From positions 1-34,439 of the forward strand of contig MZGK01000015.1 of assembly GCA_002085025.1 (NCBI GenBank): 34,439 nucleotides of DNA, written 5' to 3'. The notes beneath the pieces were generated by a model that saw nothing but the letters and a program-made list of their open reading frames with translations, was not told the origin of the DNA and ran no database searches. Shown piece by piece: positions 23,194 to 31,263 of this stretch (the stretch's first letter is position 1; every line of letters starts with the position of its first letter). A program made the position numbers and the translations under genes. Source of the DNA: Candidatus Omnitrophica bacterium 4484_213 (lineage in GTDB: Bacteria; Omnitrophota; 4484-213).

Positions 23194-23905
23194 ATGTTTT
23201 GTGGGTACTTCCGGGTGGTATTACGAGCACTGGGCAGAGCGTTTTTATCCGGCTGATATTTTAAAAAGTGAATTGCTACCTTATTTTTCCCGCTATTTTT
23301 CCACTGTGGAGTTAAACAATAGTTTTTATCACCTGCCTACAATCCAGAGTTTTAAAAATTGGTATAAAAAAACACCGCCAGATTTTATCTTTAGTGTAAA
23401 GGCAAGTCGAACAATTACGCACTACAAGAAGTTGGTGAACATAGAGGGTTCTTTAGAAGTTTTTTTGAGTCGGGTTATTTTATTAAAGGAAAAGTTAGGC
23501 CCAATCCTTTACCAATTGCCACCTTCATTGAAGAAAGATATTAATCTACTAAAGTCATTTTTGGCTAATCTTCCTAAAACTCTGAGGCAAACGATAGAGT
23601 TTAGAGATTCTTCCTGGCTGGATAAAGAAACCTTTAGTCTTTTAAGTAAATTTAATATTGCTCATTGCATTATCAGTATGGAGGGTTTCCCGCTTTGCTT
23701 AGAGACAACTGCTGATTTTGTATATATCCGAATGCACGGCGCGAGATATACTACTTCTTATTCTGAGAAGGACTTGAAAAAATGGGCAGGTTATATAAAA
23801 GATTTTTTACAAAAGGGTTTAGATGTGTATATCTATTTTAATAATGATTACAATGCCTATGCTATAGAGAATGCAAAAAGGATAAAAGAGTTATTAAACT
23901 GCTAA
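23189..23905 (+). CDS. DUF72 (YecE) family protein
   Basis: A TIM-barrel-like DUF72 protein of unknown function. From ATG 23189 the product is MPCFVGTSGWYYEHW onward, 238 residues, which is the usual family start. The longer ORF from 23132 is read from hairpin repeats and is not preferred. Other family marks are FSRYFSTVELNNSFYHLP, FSVKASRTITH, LYQLPPSL, EFRDSSW, YIRMHG and FNNDYNAYAIENA. It stands alone between two repeat regions, with an intact reading frame. Confidence 0.9.
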   Translation: MPCFVGTSGWYYEHWAERFYPADILKSELLPYFSRYFSTVELNNSFYHLPTIQSFKNWYKKTPPDFIFSVKASRTITHYKKLVNIEGSLEVFLSRVILLKEKLGPILYQLPPSLKKDINLLKSFLANLPKTLRQTIEFRDSSWLDKETFSLLSKFNIAHCIISMEGFPLCLETTADFVYIRMHGARYTTSYSEKDLKKWAGYIKDFLQKGLDVYIYFNNDYNAYAIENAKRIKELLNC

Positions 23906-23915
23906 ATTGGCAAGG

Positions 23916-24151
23916 ATTTTTGCATTCCTCGCTCTCGTGGGTTTTTCTTAACGCTAAAATCTGCGTTTCGGCAGGCAAAAATCAAACTCGCCCGCCTCTG
24001 CCCCTCAACATTTCGGGACATCGGCGGTCTCCGTTAGAAATATCTGTTTTTTTATGTTTCAGTGTTAGAAGTTTGGCAAAATTGCTGACATTGGGAATTT
24101 CTAACGGGGTCAACTCGATTTTAGCTAAAAAAACCAATGTTCGCTCAAAAC
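23916..24151 (+). mobile_element. Inverted-repeat element, copy 2, with nested CCGTTAG element
   Basis: TTTTTGCATTCCTCGCTCTCG to ATGTTCGCTCAAAAC is nearly identical to copy 3 at 33782-34029. The nested element runs 24031-24109; here its left end and about 13 bp of host sequence (TCCTGCCTCAACC) are deleted. There is no convincing coding sequence of its own. The last 15 bases provide the apparent start (MFAQN) of the CPBP protein. Confidence 0.85.
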
Positions 24152-25084
24152 AACAAAGAGATATCTACACTTGGTTCAAACTCTTTAACTCAAAAGATAA
24201 AAGCGGAGGAATTAAGCAAAGTAGTTGCGGAGAATAAAAGTTTGAAAGAGAAATTATCGGTTATTAGCTTCTTTTTTACATTGATTTTAATAAGCGGGAT
24301 AGTTTTATTAATGAGATTTTGTTATTTGAAACTACAAGGAAAAGAAATAATAAATAGATTTTCAGAAGTCCCCATTAGGATTAACTGGGAAATAGGAGAT
24401 ATCGCGAGGGTAATAATATTGCTCCTCTTTTTTGCTTATTTTATCCATATTTTTTTATACCTTCTTTTTCGCCTGTTTTTAGTTAATCTTCATTCTAATC
24501 TAAGATCCATTATTAGCACAGGAATTGTTGACCTTCTCGCTTTATTTTTTGTTTTTTATTTTGTGCTTAAAAAGTATAAACAGAAAATTACCTCTTTAGG
24601 AATAAATTTTAAACATTTCTTTAAGAAAATAAAATTGGGAGTCGCAATCTATATCGCTATTATACCTATTTTAGTTCTATTAGTTGTTTTTCTTGGGACT
24701 CTGGTACAGCGGTTGAATTATCAACCACCAGTACATCCTTTAGCAAATATCATTCTTGGAGAAAAAAATATCCTTTTTTTAATCTTCTTGTTTTTATTAG
24801 GGGCGATTATCGGACCAATCATTGAGGAAATCTTTTTTCGGGGATTTGCTTATCCGGCGCTCAAAAAGAAAACAGGGATATTTTTTTCTATTATAATTAC
24901 GGCGACTTTTTTTGCCGCTTTGCACCAAAACCTCTTTGCTTTTCTGCCTATATTCTTCTTGGGAGTGGTTTTAGCCTATGTTTATGAAAAGAGCGATTCG
25001 CTAATTCCCTCAATGACCATTCACATTTTACACAATTCTCTGATGATTACGGGGATGTTTCTGATGAAAAAAAATCTTTTTTGA
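24137..25084 (+). CDS. CPBP family intramembrane glutamic-type protease
   Basis: A 315-residue membrane protein with about eight hydrophobic segments. The Abi/CPBP catalytic motifs are IIEEIFFRGFAYPAL near residue 232, ALHQNLFAF near 257 and HILHNSLM near 299. Family members include Rce1-type prenyl proteases and bacteriocin-immunity proteins; the substrate here is unknown. The ATG and first five codons come from the right end of the repeat element. A coiled, charged stretch (KIKAEELSKVVAENKSLKEKL) precedes the first membrane helix, so the natural start could lie further downstream. It is 9 bases from a site-2 protease gene, so the two membrane proteases are probably co-transcribed. Confidence 0.87.
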   Translation: MFAQNNKEISTLGSNSLTQKIKAEELSKVVAENKSLKEKLSVISFFFTLILISGIVLLMRFCYLKLQGKEIINRFSEVPIRINWEIGDIARVIILLLFFAYFIHIFLYLLFRLFLVNLHSNLRSIISTGIVDLLALFFVFYFVLKKYKQKITSLGINFKHFFKKIKLGVAIYIAIIPILVLLVVFLGTLVQRLNYQPPVHPLANIILGEKNILFLIFLFLLGAIIGPIIEEIFFRGFAYPALKKKTGIFFSIIITATFFAALHQNLFAFLPIFFLGVVLAYVYEKSDSLIPSMTIHILHNSLMITGMFLMKKNLF

Positions 25085-25093
25085 GGTGAACCA

Positions 25094-25696
25094 ATGAATA
25101 TTCTTTTATTTGTAATTGTGTTAGCTGTTTTTGCTTCGGTTCATGAATATGCCCACGGCTGGGTGGCTTATAAATTAGGTGACCCTACGGCAAAGTATGC
25201 CGGTCGGCTGACCTTAAATCCATTGGCACACATAGACCCGATGATGAGTATCTTTCTTCCGTTGTTTTTACTCTTAATTACCCGGGGGACATTTGCCTTT
25301 GCTGCTGCTAAACCAGTGCCGGTAAATTTTAATAATCTGAGGAATCCTCGACAGGATATGGTCTGGGTAGGATTAGCCGGCCCGGCAAGCAATTTTATCT
25401 GTGCGATTGCGCTTTCTATATTACTGAAGATTCCGTTTTTAGGACTTTTGAGTCCGCTTTTTCAGATAGGTATTTTTGTCAATATGATTTTAGGTGTATT
25501 TAATTTAATCCCTATTCCTCCTTTAGATGGCTCGAGGGTTTTGATGGGCCTCTTGCCACGCGAGTTTGCCTATTCTTATGCCCGTCTGGAGCCTTACGGG
25601 TTTCTTATTCTGATGGGACTGATATTTATGGGGCTGATCAGGGCAATTTTTCCGATAATAATAGGGCTGTGTCGGCTATTGGGAGTGGATCTCTAA
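25094..25696 (+). CDS. Site-2 protease family (M50) membrane metalloprotease
   Basis: A 200-residue compact site-2 protease homologue. SVHEYAHGWVAYKLGD gives the zinc-binding HExxH near residue 17. NLIPIPPLDGSRVL near 145 supplies the third ligand motif NPxPxxDG-like. About five hydrophobic segments are present and there is no PDZ domain, which fits the YwhC/short S2P group. GAGGTGAACC precedes the ATG. It follows the CPBP protease and precedes thiL. Confidence 0.92.
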   Translation: MNILLFVIVLAVFASVHEYAHGWVAYKLGDPTAKYAGRLTLNPLAHIDPMMSIFLPLFLLLITRGTFAFAAAKPVPVNFNNLRNPRQDMVWVGLAGPASNFICAIALSILLKIPFLGLLSPLFQIGIFVNMILGVFNLIPIPPLDGSRVLMGLLPREFAYSYARLEPYGFLILMGLIFMGLIRAIFPIIIGLCRLLGVDL

Positions 25697-25748
25697 AAAA
25701 GGATTTTTTATCTTTCTTGCTTGATTGTTTAACCTCGATCAATTTAAG

Positions 25749-26747
25749 ATGGAAATTGGTGAAATTGGAGAAATAGACTTAATTGATAAAATTGCCCGCG
25801 AGACAAAGATAGATAGAACTGTAATCAAGGGAATTGGCGATGATACAGCTGTTCTAAAATATTCCAACAAAGAGTATCTATTATTTACCACTGATATGCT
25901 ATTGGAAGGAGTCCACTTTACCCACTTGCGCCCCAGGGGTGCAAGTAAGGTCAGGCTCTTTTATAATATTGGCTGGAAGTCTTTGGCTTGCTCTATCAGT
26001 GATATTGCGGCAATGGGTGGAATTCCTCAATATTGCCTCGTTTCTCTTGGATTGCCACCAAATTTAGAATTGGATTCTCTTAAGCAATTATACTCAGGAA
26101 TTAAAACGATTGCCCGAAAATTTAAGATTAATGTTGTTGGCGGAGATACTATAAAAAGCAGGAGATTAATTATCAATATTGCTCTTTTAGGAAGGGTGCT
26201 TAAGGAAAAGTTGGTTCTTCGTTCAGGGGCGAAAAAGGGAGATGCTATTTTAGTAACAGGAAGCTTGGGGGAAGCTATTTTGGGTAAACATTTGGCCTTT
26301 ACCCCGTTAGAGAAGTTTTTAACACGGAGTAAAAGAGGTATCCATAATGTTGGAGAGTGCTCAAAGTATTCTTTAACGGGATTTACTCCTCGCTTAAAAG
26401 AAGCTCAATACTTGGTAAATAATTTCAAGATTCATTCAATGATTGATATTTCCGATGGTTTGATTTTGGATTTATGGCGTATTTTAAAACAGAGCGGGAA
26501 GGGGGCAAAGATTTTTTTAGAAAAAATTCCTATTTCGGCGGTGGCCAAGAGAGGAAAAAACGGCTTAAAGAAAGCGTTATACGGCGGAGAGGATTTTGAA
26601 TTGTTATTTACTGCAAGCAAAAGAACGGCTCAAAAAATAGCTGCTCAGAAACTGGCGCGCATCATCGGAGAAATTAACGACAGAAGGAATATTATAGAAT
26701 CCTCTGATGGAAGGAAGCTAAGGATAAATGGCTATCGACACTTTTGA
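25749..26747 (+). CDS. thiL: Thiamine-monophosphate kinase
   Basis: An ATP-dependent kinase making thiamine diphosphate, the cofactor of KorB and IlvB in this window. I chose ATG 25749 (MEIGEIGEIDLIDKI), which matches family N-termini, over the TTG at 25725. GIGDDTAVL near residue 30, TDMLLEGVHF, SISDIAAMGG, VGGDTIKS and IDISDGLILDL are PurM-like metal- and substrate-binding motifs. YGGEDFELLF is present near the end. An 80-bp palindromic element (26302-26381) with TTTA on both sides is read in frame between GEAILGKHL and FTPRLKEAQ. The gene overlaps tsaE by 20 bases. Confidence 0.92.
   Translation: MEIGEIGEIDLIDKIARETKIDRTVIKGIGDDTAVLKYSNKEYLLFTTDMLLEGVHFTHLRPRGASKVRLFYNIGWKSLACSISDIAAMGGIPQYCLVSLGLPPNLELDSLKQLYSGIKTIARKFKINVVGGDTIKSRRLIINIALLGRVLKEKLVLRSGAKKGDAILVTGSLGEAILGKHLAFTPLEKFLTRSKRGIHNVGECSKYSLTGFTPRLKEAQYLVNNFKIHSMIDISDGLILDLWRILKQSGKGAKIFLEKIPISAVAKRGKNGLKKALYGGEDFELLFTASKRTAQKIAAQKLARIIGEINDRRNIIESSDGRKLRINGYRHF
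26302..26381 (+). mobile_element. CCCCGTTAGAG...TTTAACGGGA element inside thiL
   Basis: The ends CCCCGTTAGAGAAG and CTTTAACGGGA are imperfectly complementary. TTTA lies directly on each side (26298-26301 and 26382-26385), consistent with a 4-bp target duplication. It adds about 28 residues to ThiL without a frame break. Confidence 0.7.
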
Positions 26748-27159
26748 AACAATTACCCGCTCTCCCCAAGAGACCCAAGAATTAGGAAAAAAATTTGCTG
26801 TGTCATTAAAAAAGGGTGATATCGTTGCTCTATTCGGAGAATTGGGGAGCGGCAAAACAACTATGATTCAAGGAATAAGTTGGGGATTGGGTGTCTCCAA
26901 GGATATTTATGTAAATAGCCCCTCCTTTGTTATCTTAAAGGAATACCAGGGGAAATTTCCTATTTATCACTTTGACCTTTATCGCTTAAAGAATTTCTGC
27001 GAATTAACTGAGATTGGCTATCCGGATTTATTGGACAATAAAGGGGTTGTGCTTATTGAATGGGCAGAGAAGATAGAAAAATATTTAGACCGGTATATTA
27101 AGATAGAGATAAGATATGTGAATTTGGAAGAAAGACGGATAGCAATAGAAAATGTCTAA
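26728..27159 (+). CDS. tsaE: tRNA t6A biosynthesis ATPase TsaE
   Basis: A 143-residue P-loop ATPase that resets the TsaBD complex in t6A37 formation. Walker A GELGSGKTTMIQGISWGLG sits near residue 37. SPSFVILKEY, YHFDLYRL and LIEWAEKI are the remaining TsaE signatures. It overlaps thiL by 20 bases and is separated from tsaB by a repeat of about 120 bp, although the two serve one pathway. tsaD and tsaC are not in the window. Confidence 0.93.
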   Translation: MAIDTFETITRSPQETQELGKKFAVSLKKGDIVALFGELGSGKTTMIQGISWGLGVSKDIYVNSPSFVILKEYQGKFPIYHFDLYRLKNFCELTEIGYPDLLDNKGVVLIEWAEKIEKYLDRYIKIEIRYVNLEERRIAIENV

Positions 27160-27164
27160 TCAAC

Positions 27165-27283
27165 TAAATAATAAATAACCAAGAACCAAGAAACAATAAC
27201 CAAATAATAACCAAATTCCAATAACCAAACGAAAACTATTATCCCAGTTTGGTTATTGATGATTGGGATTTGTTTGTATTTTA
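27165..27283 (+). repeat. AACCAA / TTGGTTATTG inverted repeat, site 2
   Basis: The left arm is built of heptamer-like AACCAAG, AACCAAG, AAACAAT, AACCAAA words. The right arm reads TTTGGTTATTGATGATTGG and GATTTGTTTGTAT, almost the same as at 14419-14455. CCAATAACCAAAC and GTTTGGTTATTG pair closely. It lies between tsaE and tsaB. Confidence 0.75.
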
Positions 27284-27315
27284 TATCTTAGTGATTGAAA
27301 TTTATTTGTTTACTA

Positions 27316-28041
27316 ATGATCCTTCTTGCTTTTTCCACTTCCAGTGAAATGCTCAGCGTGGCTTTATTCAGCGACAGTCAGCTAATTAAAGAAGAAAATC
27401 ATTTTTCAGGACTCAAGCACTCGGAAAGGCTTCTGCCGACGATAAAGGATATATTGGGTGTTTCCTCCTTTTCTTTAAAGGATATTGACGCTTTTGCTGT
27501 TGATGTTGGGCCGGGGTCTTTTACCGGTTTGCGCATTGGTTTGGCCACCTTAAAGGGGCTGACTTTTGGCGAGAGGAAAAAGGTAATCGGGGCGTTGTCC
27601 CTGGATGCGCTGGCGGAGAATGTTAATAGCCTGTCCGAAGTTTCGCTTCGGACAGAAGTTCGGACAAAAACTTTAGTTTGTCCAATCATTGACGCCAAGC
27701 AGGAAAGGGTCTATTCGGCGATATATGAAATTACTAAATCAGGGCGACTAAAGAGAAAGATAGATTATTCTGTGATTAAAATCAAAGATTTGTTAAAAAA
27801 ATTGAATAGGCAAGGGGGTTCGCCAAGGCGAATACAAAAAACTATATTCTTGGGAGACGGGCTAGAAAAATATCAGGATTTTATTACTCAGGCAAAAAAG
27901 GATGTAGCCTTTCTTCCCCGCGAATTCTGGTTTCCTTATGCTTCAGTAATTGCTAAATTAGGATTAGAGAGATTAAAAAGAGGTAAAAGCGACAACATCA
28001 ATTCACTTTCGCCGATGTATCTAATTCCACCTATAAAATGA
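27316..28041 (+). CDS. tsaB: tRNA t6A biosynthesis protein TsaB
   Basis: A 241-residue ASKHA-fold partner of TsaD. I chose ATG 27316 (MILLAFSTSSEMLSVALF), which aligns with the usual ILAIDTS start, over the TTG at 27295. HSERLLPTI, VDVGPGSFTGLRIGLATLKGL and CPIIDAKQERVYSAIYE are family motifs. The usual aspartate of AIDTS is replaced (AFSTS). A 23-bp TCCGAAG hairpin (27632-27654) is read in frame just before the PIIDA motif, adding SEVSLRTEVRT-type residues. It overlaps alr by 4 bases (ATGA). Confidence 0.92.
   Translation: MILLAFSTSSEMLSVALFSDSQLIKEENHFSGLKHSERLLPTIKDILGVSSFSLKDIDAFAVDVGPGSFTGLRIGLATLKGLTFGERKKVIGALSLDALAENVNSLSEVSLRTEVRTKTLVCPIIDAKQERVYSAIYEITKSGRLKRKIDYSVIKIKDLLKKLNRQGGSPRRIQKTIFLGDGLEKYQDFITQAKKDVAFLPREFWFPYASVIAKLGLERLKRGKSDNINSLSPMYLIPPIK
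27632..27654 (+). repeat. TGTCCGAAGTTTCGCTTCGGACA hairpin in tsaB
   Basis: Identical over 23 bp to the hairpin in mtaB (17184-17206). An additional AGTTCGGACA half-copy follows directly. It is translated in frame in TsaB. Confidence 0.88.
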
Positions 28042-29138
28042 AACGCACTTGGGTTGAAATAAATCTTTCTGCATTAAGGTATAACCTTCGCCAGATAAGA
28101 AAGAAGTTAGCCAATAAGGCGAAGATATTGGCTGTAATAAAAGACAATGCTTATGGACATGGTTTGCTCAAGGTTTCTCAAACGTTGGTTAAAGAAAGAA
28201 TCGATTATTTAGGAATTTCTAATCTCCGTGAAGCAAGGGAGTTAAGGAAAGCCGGAATTAAGACCCCTATTTTAAACTTAGGAGGCATCTCTTGCAAAGA
28301 AGAAGCAGAAGAGATAGTAAGGTATGAGGTTGCCCAAACCGTGTACAGTAGAAGGATAGCCGATTTATTAAGTAAACAGGCTGCGAGAAGGAATAAAAAG
28401 GTTAAGGTCCATCTTAAGATTGATACAGGGATGGGGCGACTGGGGGTTTTTACAGAGGAAGGGATAAGATTGGCTAAGTATATCTCTCGTCGGAAAAATC
28501 TCCAATTAGAGGGGATTTTCACCCATTTCCCCGACGCCGAGGATAGAAGATTTACTCTTTCCCAGATCAGAAGGTTTAAAGCTTTTTTACGGGGGGTAAT
28601 AAGAGAAGGGATTAATTTTGTCTATCAGCACAGCGCTAACAGCACTGCTTTTCTAAATTCCCCTGAGACATGGCTTAATCTCATTCGGCCGGGTTTGATT
28701 CTTTACGGGATTTATCCTAATCTTTATTTGAGTAAGAAATTCAAGCTAAAACCTGTTCTTTCCTGGAGGACAAAAGTGGTTTATATAAAGGATATCCCAA
28801 AGGGCTGGAGTGTGAGCTATGGAAGGACCTGGATTGCTCCCAAAAGGGAAAGAATCGCAGTTCTCGCTATAGGTTATGGCGAGGGTTATTTTCATAGTTT
28901 ATCTAACAAAGCAAGGGTTTTAATAAAAGGAGATTCTTTTCCAATTGTAGGCAATGTATGTATGGACCAAACAATGGTGCGTGTAAATGGGGATGTCAAA
29001 ATAGGGGATGAAGTTATTTTAATCGGCCAGCAAGGGGATAAACAAATAAAGGTTGAGGAATTGGCTAAATTAGGTAAGACAATTCCCTATGAAATAGTTT
29101 GTCGGCTTAGTCATCTGGCGCATATTTATAAAAGGTAG
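28038..29138 (+). CDS. alr: Alanine racemase
   Basis: A 366-residue PLP enzyme supplying D-alanine for peptidoglycan. The N-terminus TWVEINLSALRYNL and the PLP lysine segment AVIKDNAYGHG near residue 36 are diagnostic. HLKIDTGMGRLG, QHSANSTAF, RPGLILYGIYP, VSYGRTW and VCMDQTMV (the active-site region of the C-terminal barrel) follow. Length and frame are normal. It is coupled to tsaB by an ATGA overlap and is last in the thiL-tsaE-tsaB-alr group. Confidence 0.96.
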   Translation: MKRTWVEINLSALRYNLRQIRKKLANKAKILAVIKDNAYGHGLLKVSQTLVKERIDYLGISNLREARELRKAGIKTPILNLGGISCKEEAEEIVRYEVAQTVYSRRIADLLSKQAARRNKKVKVHLKIDTGMGRLGVFTEEGIRLAKYISRRKNLQLEGIFTHFPDAEDRRFTLSQIRRFKAFLRGVIREGINFVYQHSANSTAFLNSPETWLNLIRPGLILYGIYPNLYLSKKFKLKPVLSWRTKVVYIKDIPKGWSVSYGRTWIAPKRERIAVLAIGYGEGYFHSLSNKARVLIKGDSFPIVGNVCMDQTMVRVNGDVKIGDEVILIGQQGDKQIKVEELAKLGKTIPYEIVCRLSHLAHIYKR

Positions 29139-29176
29139 TTCGGAGGAGATTTTGCATTATACTTGACTTTTTTTAA

Positions 29177-29205
29177 TTGACAAAAACAATAATTAGGGCT
29201 AAAAT
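29177..29205 (+). promoter_or_regulatory. Strong sigma70-type promoter of ilvB, leaderless layout
   Basis: TTGACA (29177-29182), a 17-bp spacer, and TAAAAT (29200-29205) form a near-consensus promoter. Transcription should start about 7 bases later, near 29212, only a few bases before the ilvB ATG at 29215. No Shine-Dalgarno fits, so the mRNA is probably leaderless. Confidence 0.75.
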
Positions 29206-29214
29206 AAGAGCACT

Positions 29215-30879
29215 ATGAGACTAAAAGGAGCACAGATTTTAGTAGAGGCATTAAAAAAAGAAGGGGTAGAGTATATCTTCGGCATACCTGGAGGAGTTCT
29301 ACTGCCTATTTTTGATGTTCTTTACGATTCCCCAATAAAATTTATTCTCACCCGCCATGAGCAGGGGGCGGCCCACGCCGCCGATGGCTATGCCCGGGCA
29401 ACCGGCAAGGTAGGGGTTTGTATAGCTACCTCTGGTCCGGGGGCTACAAACTTAGTTACCGGTATTGCTACGGCGAATATGGACTCTATCCCGATGGTTA
29501 TCTTTACCGGTCAGGTAAGGAAAAAACTGATTGGCAACGATGCCTTTCAGGAAGCCGATGTTACCGGAATTACCCGTCCGATAACCAAACATAATTATTT
29601 AGTTAAAGAAACAGGTGATCTGGCAAAGGTAATTAAAGAAGCATTTTATATCGCCTCCAGCGGCAGACCTGGCCCTGTACTGGTTGACCTCCCTGTAGAT
29701 GTCACAATTGAAGAAAGCGAATTTGAGTATCCCGAAAAAATAGAACTGCGCAGTTATAGACCTACTTATTTAGGCCATCCTGGCCAAATAAAGAAGGCTG
29801 CGAGGTTAATAAAGGAAAGCAAAAAGCCAATTATCTATGCCGGCGGTGGCGTGCTTATTGCCAATGCTATCCAGGAATTAAAGGAATTAGTTGAAAAAAC
29901 CTCTATTCCAGTAGCTACTACGCTCCTTGGGCTGGGTTCGTTTCCAGAGACGCATCCTTTGTCCTTAAAGATGTTAGGGATGCACGGCACGATTTACGCC
30001 AATTACGCCATTATGAATTCTGACCTGATTATTGCTATTGGTGCTCGTTTTGACGACCGGGTTACCGGCGATACAGAAAAATTTGCCCCCGAGGCAAAGG
30101 TAATTCACATTGATATTGACCCTACGACCATTGGTAAGAATATCCCTGTTGATGTTCCTATTGTCGGCGATGCTAAAAATGTCTTGAAAGAGTTGAATAA
30201 GATTGTCCAGAAACCAGATATTGAAGATTGGCTCACCCAGGTCAAGGAATGGAAGACAAAGAATCCTTTGCGCTATAGCCGGAAGGGAGGATTGAAACCC
30301 CAATATGTAATAGAAGAGATTTACAAGTTGACCAAAGGAGAGGCAATTATCGTTACCGAGGTTGGTCAAAATCAGATGTGGGCGGCCCAATTTTATAGCT
30401 ACACAAAACCGCGGACTTTTATCTCCAGCGGCGGATTAGGCACAATGGGTTATGGTTTACCTGCGGCTATCGGCGCTCAGTTTGGCTCGCCGGACAAAGT
30501 AGTATTTGATATTGCCGGCGACGGCTCCATTCAGATGAATATTCAGGAATTAACCACTGCCGTTTTAAATAAGTTACCAATTAAGATTGCCATTTTAAAC
30601 AACAGTTATTTAGGAATGGTGAGACAATGGCAGGAATTATTTTACAAAAAGCGATATTCACATACCTATCTGCTTAACCCCGATTTTGTCCGATTAGCCG
30701 AGGCATACGGTGCGGTGGGCTTCAGGGTTATTAGAGAAGAAGATGTTGTTGCCACGCTAAAAAAAGCCCTGAATATCAAAAAGCCGGTGGTTATGGATTT
30801 TATAGTTAAGGAAGAAGAGGATGTCTTTCCAATGGTTCCGGCCGGCGAAGCCATTGACCGAATGATTGAAATGGCTTAA
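29215..30879 (+). CDS. ilvB: Acetolactate synthase large subunit
   Basis: A thiamine-diphosphate enzyme making acetolactate or acetohydroxybutyrate for branched-chain amino acids, 554 residues. IFGIPGGVLLPIFD, the catalytic glutamate in RHEQGAAHAADGYARATG near residue 47, TSGPGATNLVTGIATA and GNDAFQEADV are N-domain marks. GDGSIQMNIQELTTAV with ILNNSYLGMVRQWQ is the ThDP/Mg motif and quasi-catalytic loop. The length and the Q..E..D pattern fit anabolic AHAS and not the catabolic type. It starts with almost no 5' leader. The regulatory subunit ilvN follows 383 bp later, across a decayed gene. Confidence 0.96.
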   Translation: MRLKGAQILVEALKKEGVEYIFGIPGGVLLPIFDVLYDSPIKFILTRHEQGAAHAADGYARATGKVGVCIATSGPGATNLVTGIATANMDSIPMVIFTGQVRKKLIGNDAFQEADVTGITRPITKHNYLVKETGDLAKVIKEAFYIASSGRPGPVLVDLPVDVTIEESEFEYPEKIELRSYRPTYLGHPGQIKKAARLIKESKKPIIYAGGGVLIANAIQELKELVEKTSIPVATTLLGLGSFPETHPLSLKMLGMHGTIYANYAIMNSDLIIAIGARFDDRVTGDTEKFAPEAKVIHIDIDPTTIGKNIPVDVPIVGDAKNVLKELNKIVQKPDIEDWLTQVKEWKTKNPLRYSRKGGLKPQYVIEEIYKLTKGEAIIVTEVGQNQMWAAQFYSYTKPRTFISSGGLGTMGYGLPAAIGAQFGSPDKVVFDIAGDGSIQMNIQELTTAVLNKLPIKIAILNNSYLGMVRQWQELFYKKRYSHTYLLNPDFVRLAEAYGAVGFRVIREEDVVATLKKALNIKKPVVMDFIVKEEEDVFPMVPAGEAIDRMIEMA

Positions 30880-30912
30880 ACAGGTTGCAAGCTTCAAGAT
30901 ACGGAGGCAGAT

Positions 30913-31263
30913 ATGACAAAATTTGGAGAAGTTAAAAAAGCAGCAGGAGAAACTGGGTATAAGAATAGAAAAGGTAGAATTGAGATTAAATAAAATAGAA
31001 AAGAAATTAAAGGAGTAGGAAATAAAATTAGAGAAGCTGGAAGTTGAAGTTGCCAGAAATACAAAGTCCATAGATAATTTAGCCGAGCAGGTTGTAGAGA
31101 ATACAGAAGTGATAAAACAGATGGTTGCTCGTGAAGAATTTTATGAAAAAACAAGAGAAATTTTAGACGGTCAGGATAAAGCGGTGACCATTCTAAAGCG
31201 ATTAGACGAGGAGAGGATTTTTGCAAATACACGATTAGTAGATTAGAAGAGAAGGTATTATAA
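30913..31263 (+). pseudogene. Decayed coiled-coil protein between ilvB and ilvN
   Basis: ACGGAGG and ATG 30913 start a gene that shifts frame at once. From 30917 the other frame reads QNLEKLKKQQEKLGIRIEKVE, a charged heptad-like coiled coil. A TAG at 31016 interrupts it. After that it reads LEKLEVEVARNTKSIDNLAEQ, REEFYEKTREILDGQDKAV and LKRLDEERIFANTRLVD before a TAG at 31244. One more base change would extend it through RLEEKVL to the ilvN start. I know similar small coiled-coil hypothetical proteins but no function. At least three lesions make a working product unlikely, yet the coding signal is clear. It sits inside the normally adjacent ilvBN pair. Confidence 0.65.

Noticed and set aside
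23920-24237. 105-residue plus-strand ORF across element copy 2
   Set aside because: It is read from repeat sequence, overlaps the CPBP start in another frame, has no recognisable motif, and is not maintained in copy 3.
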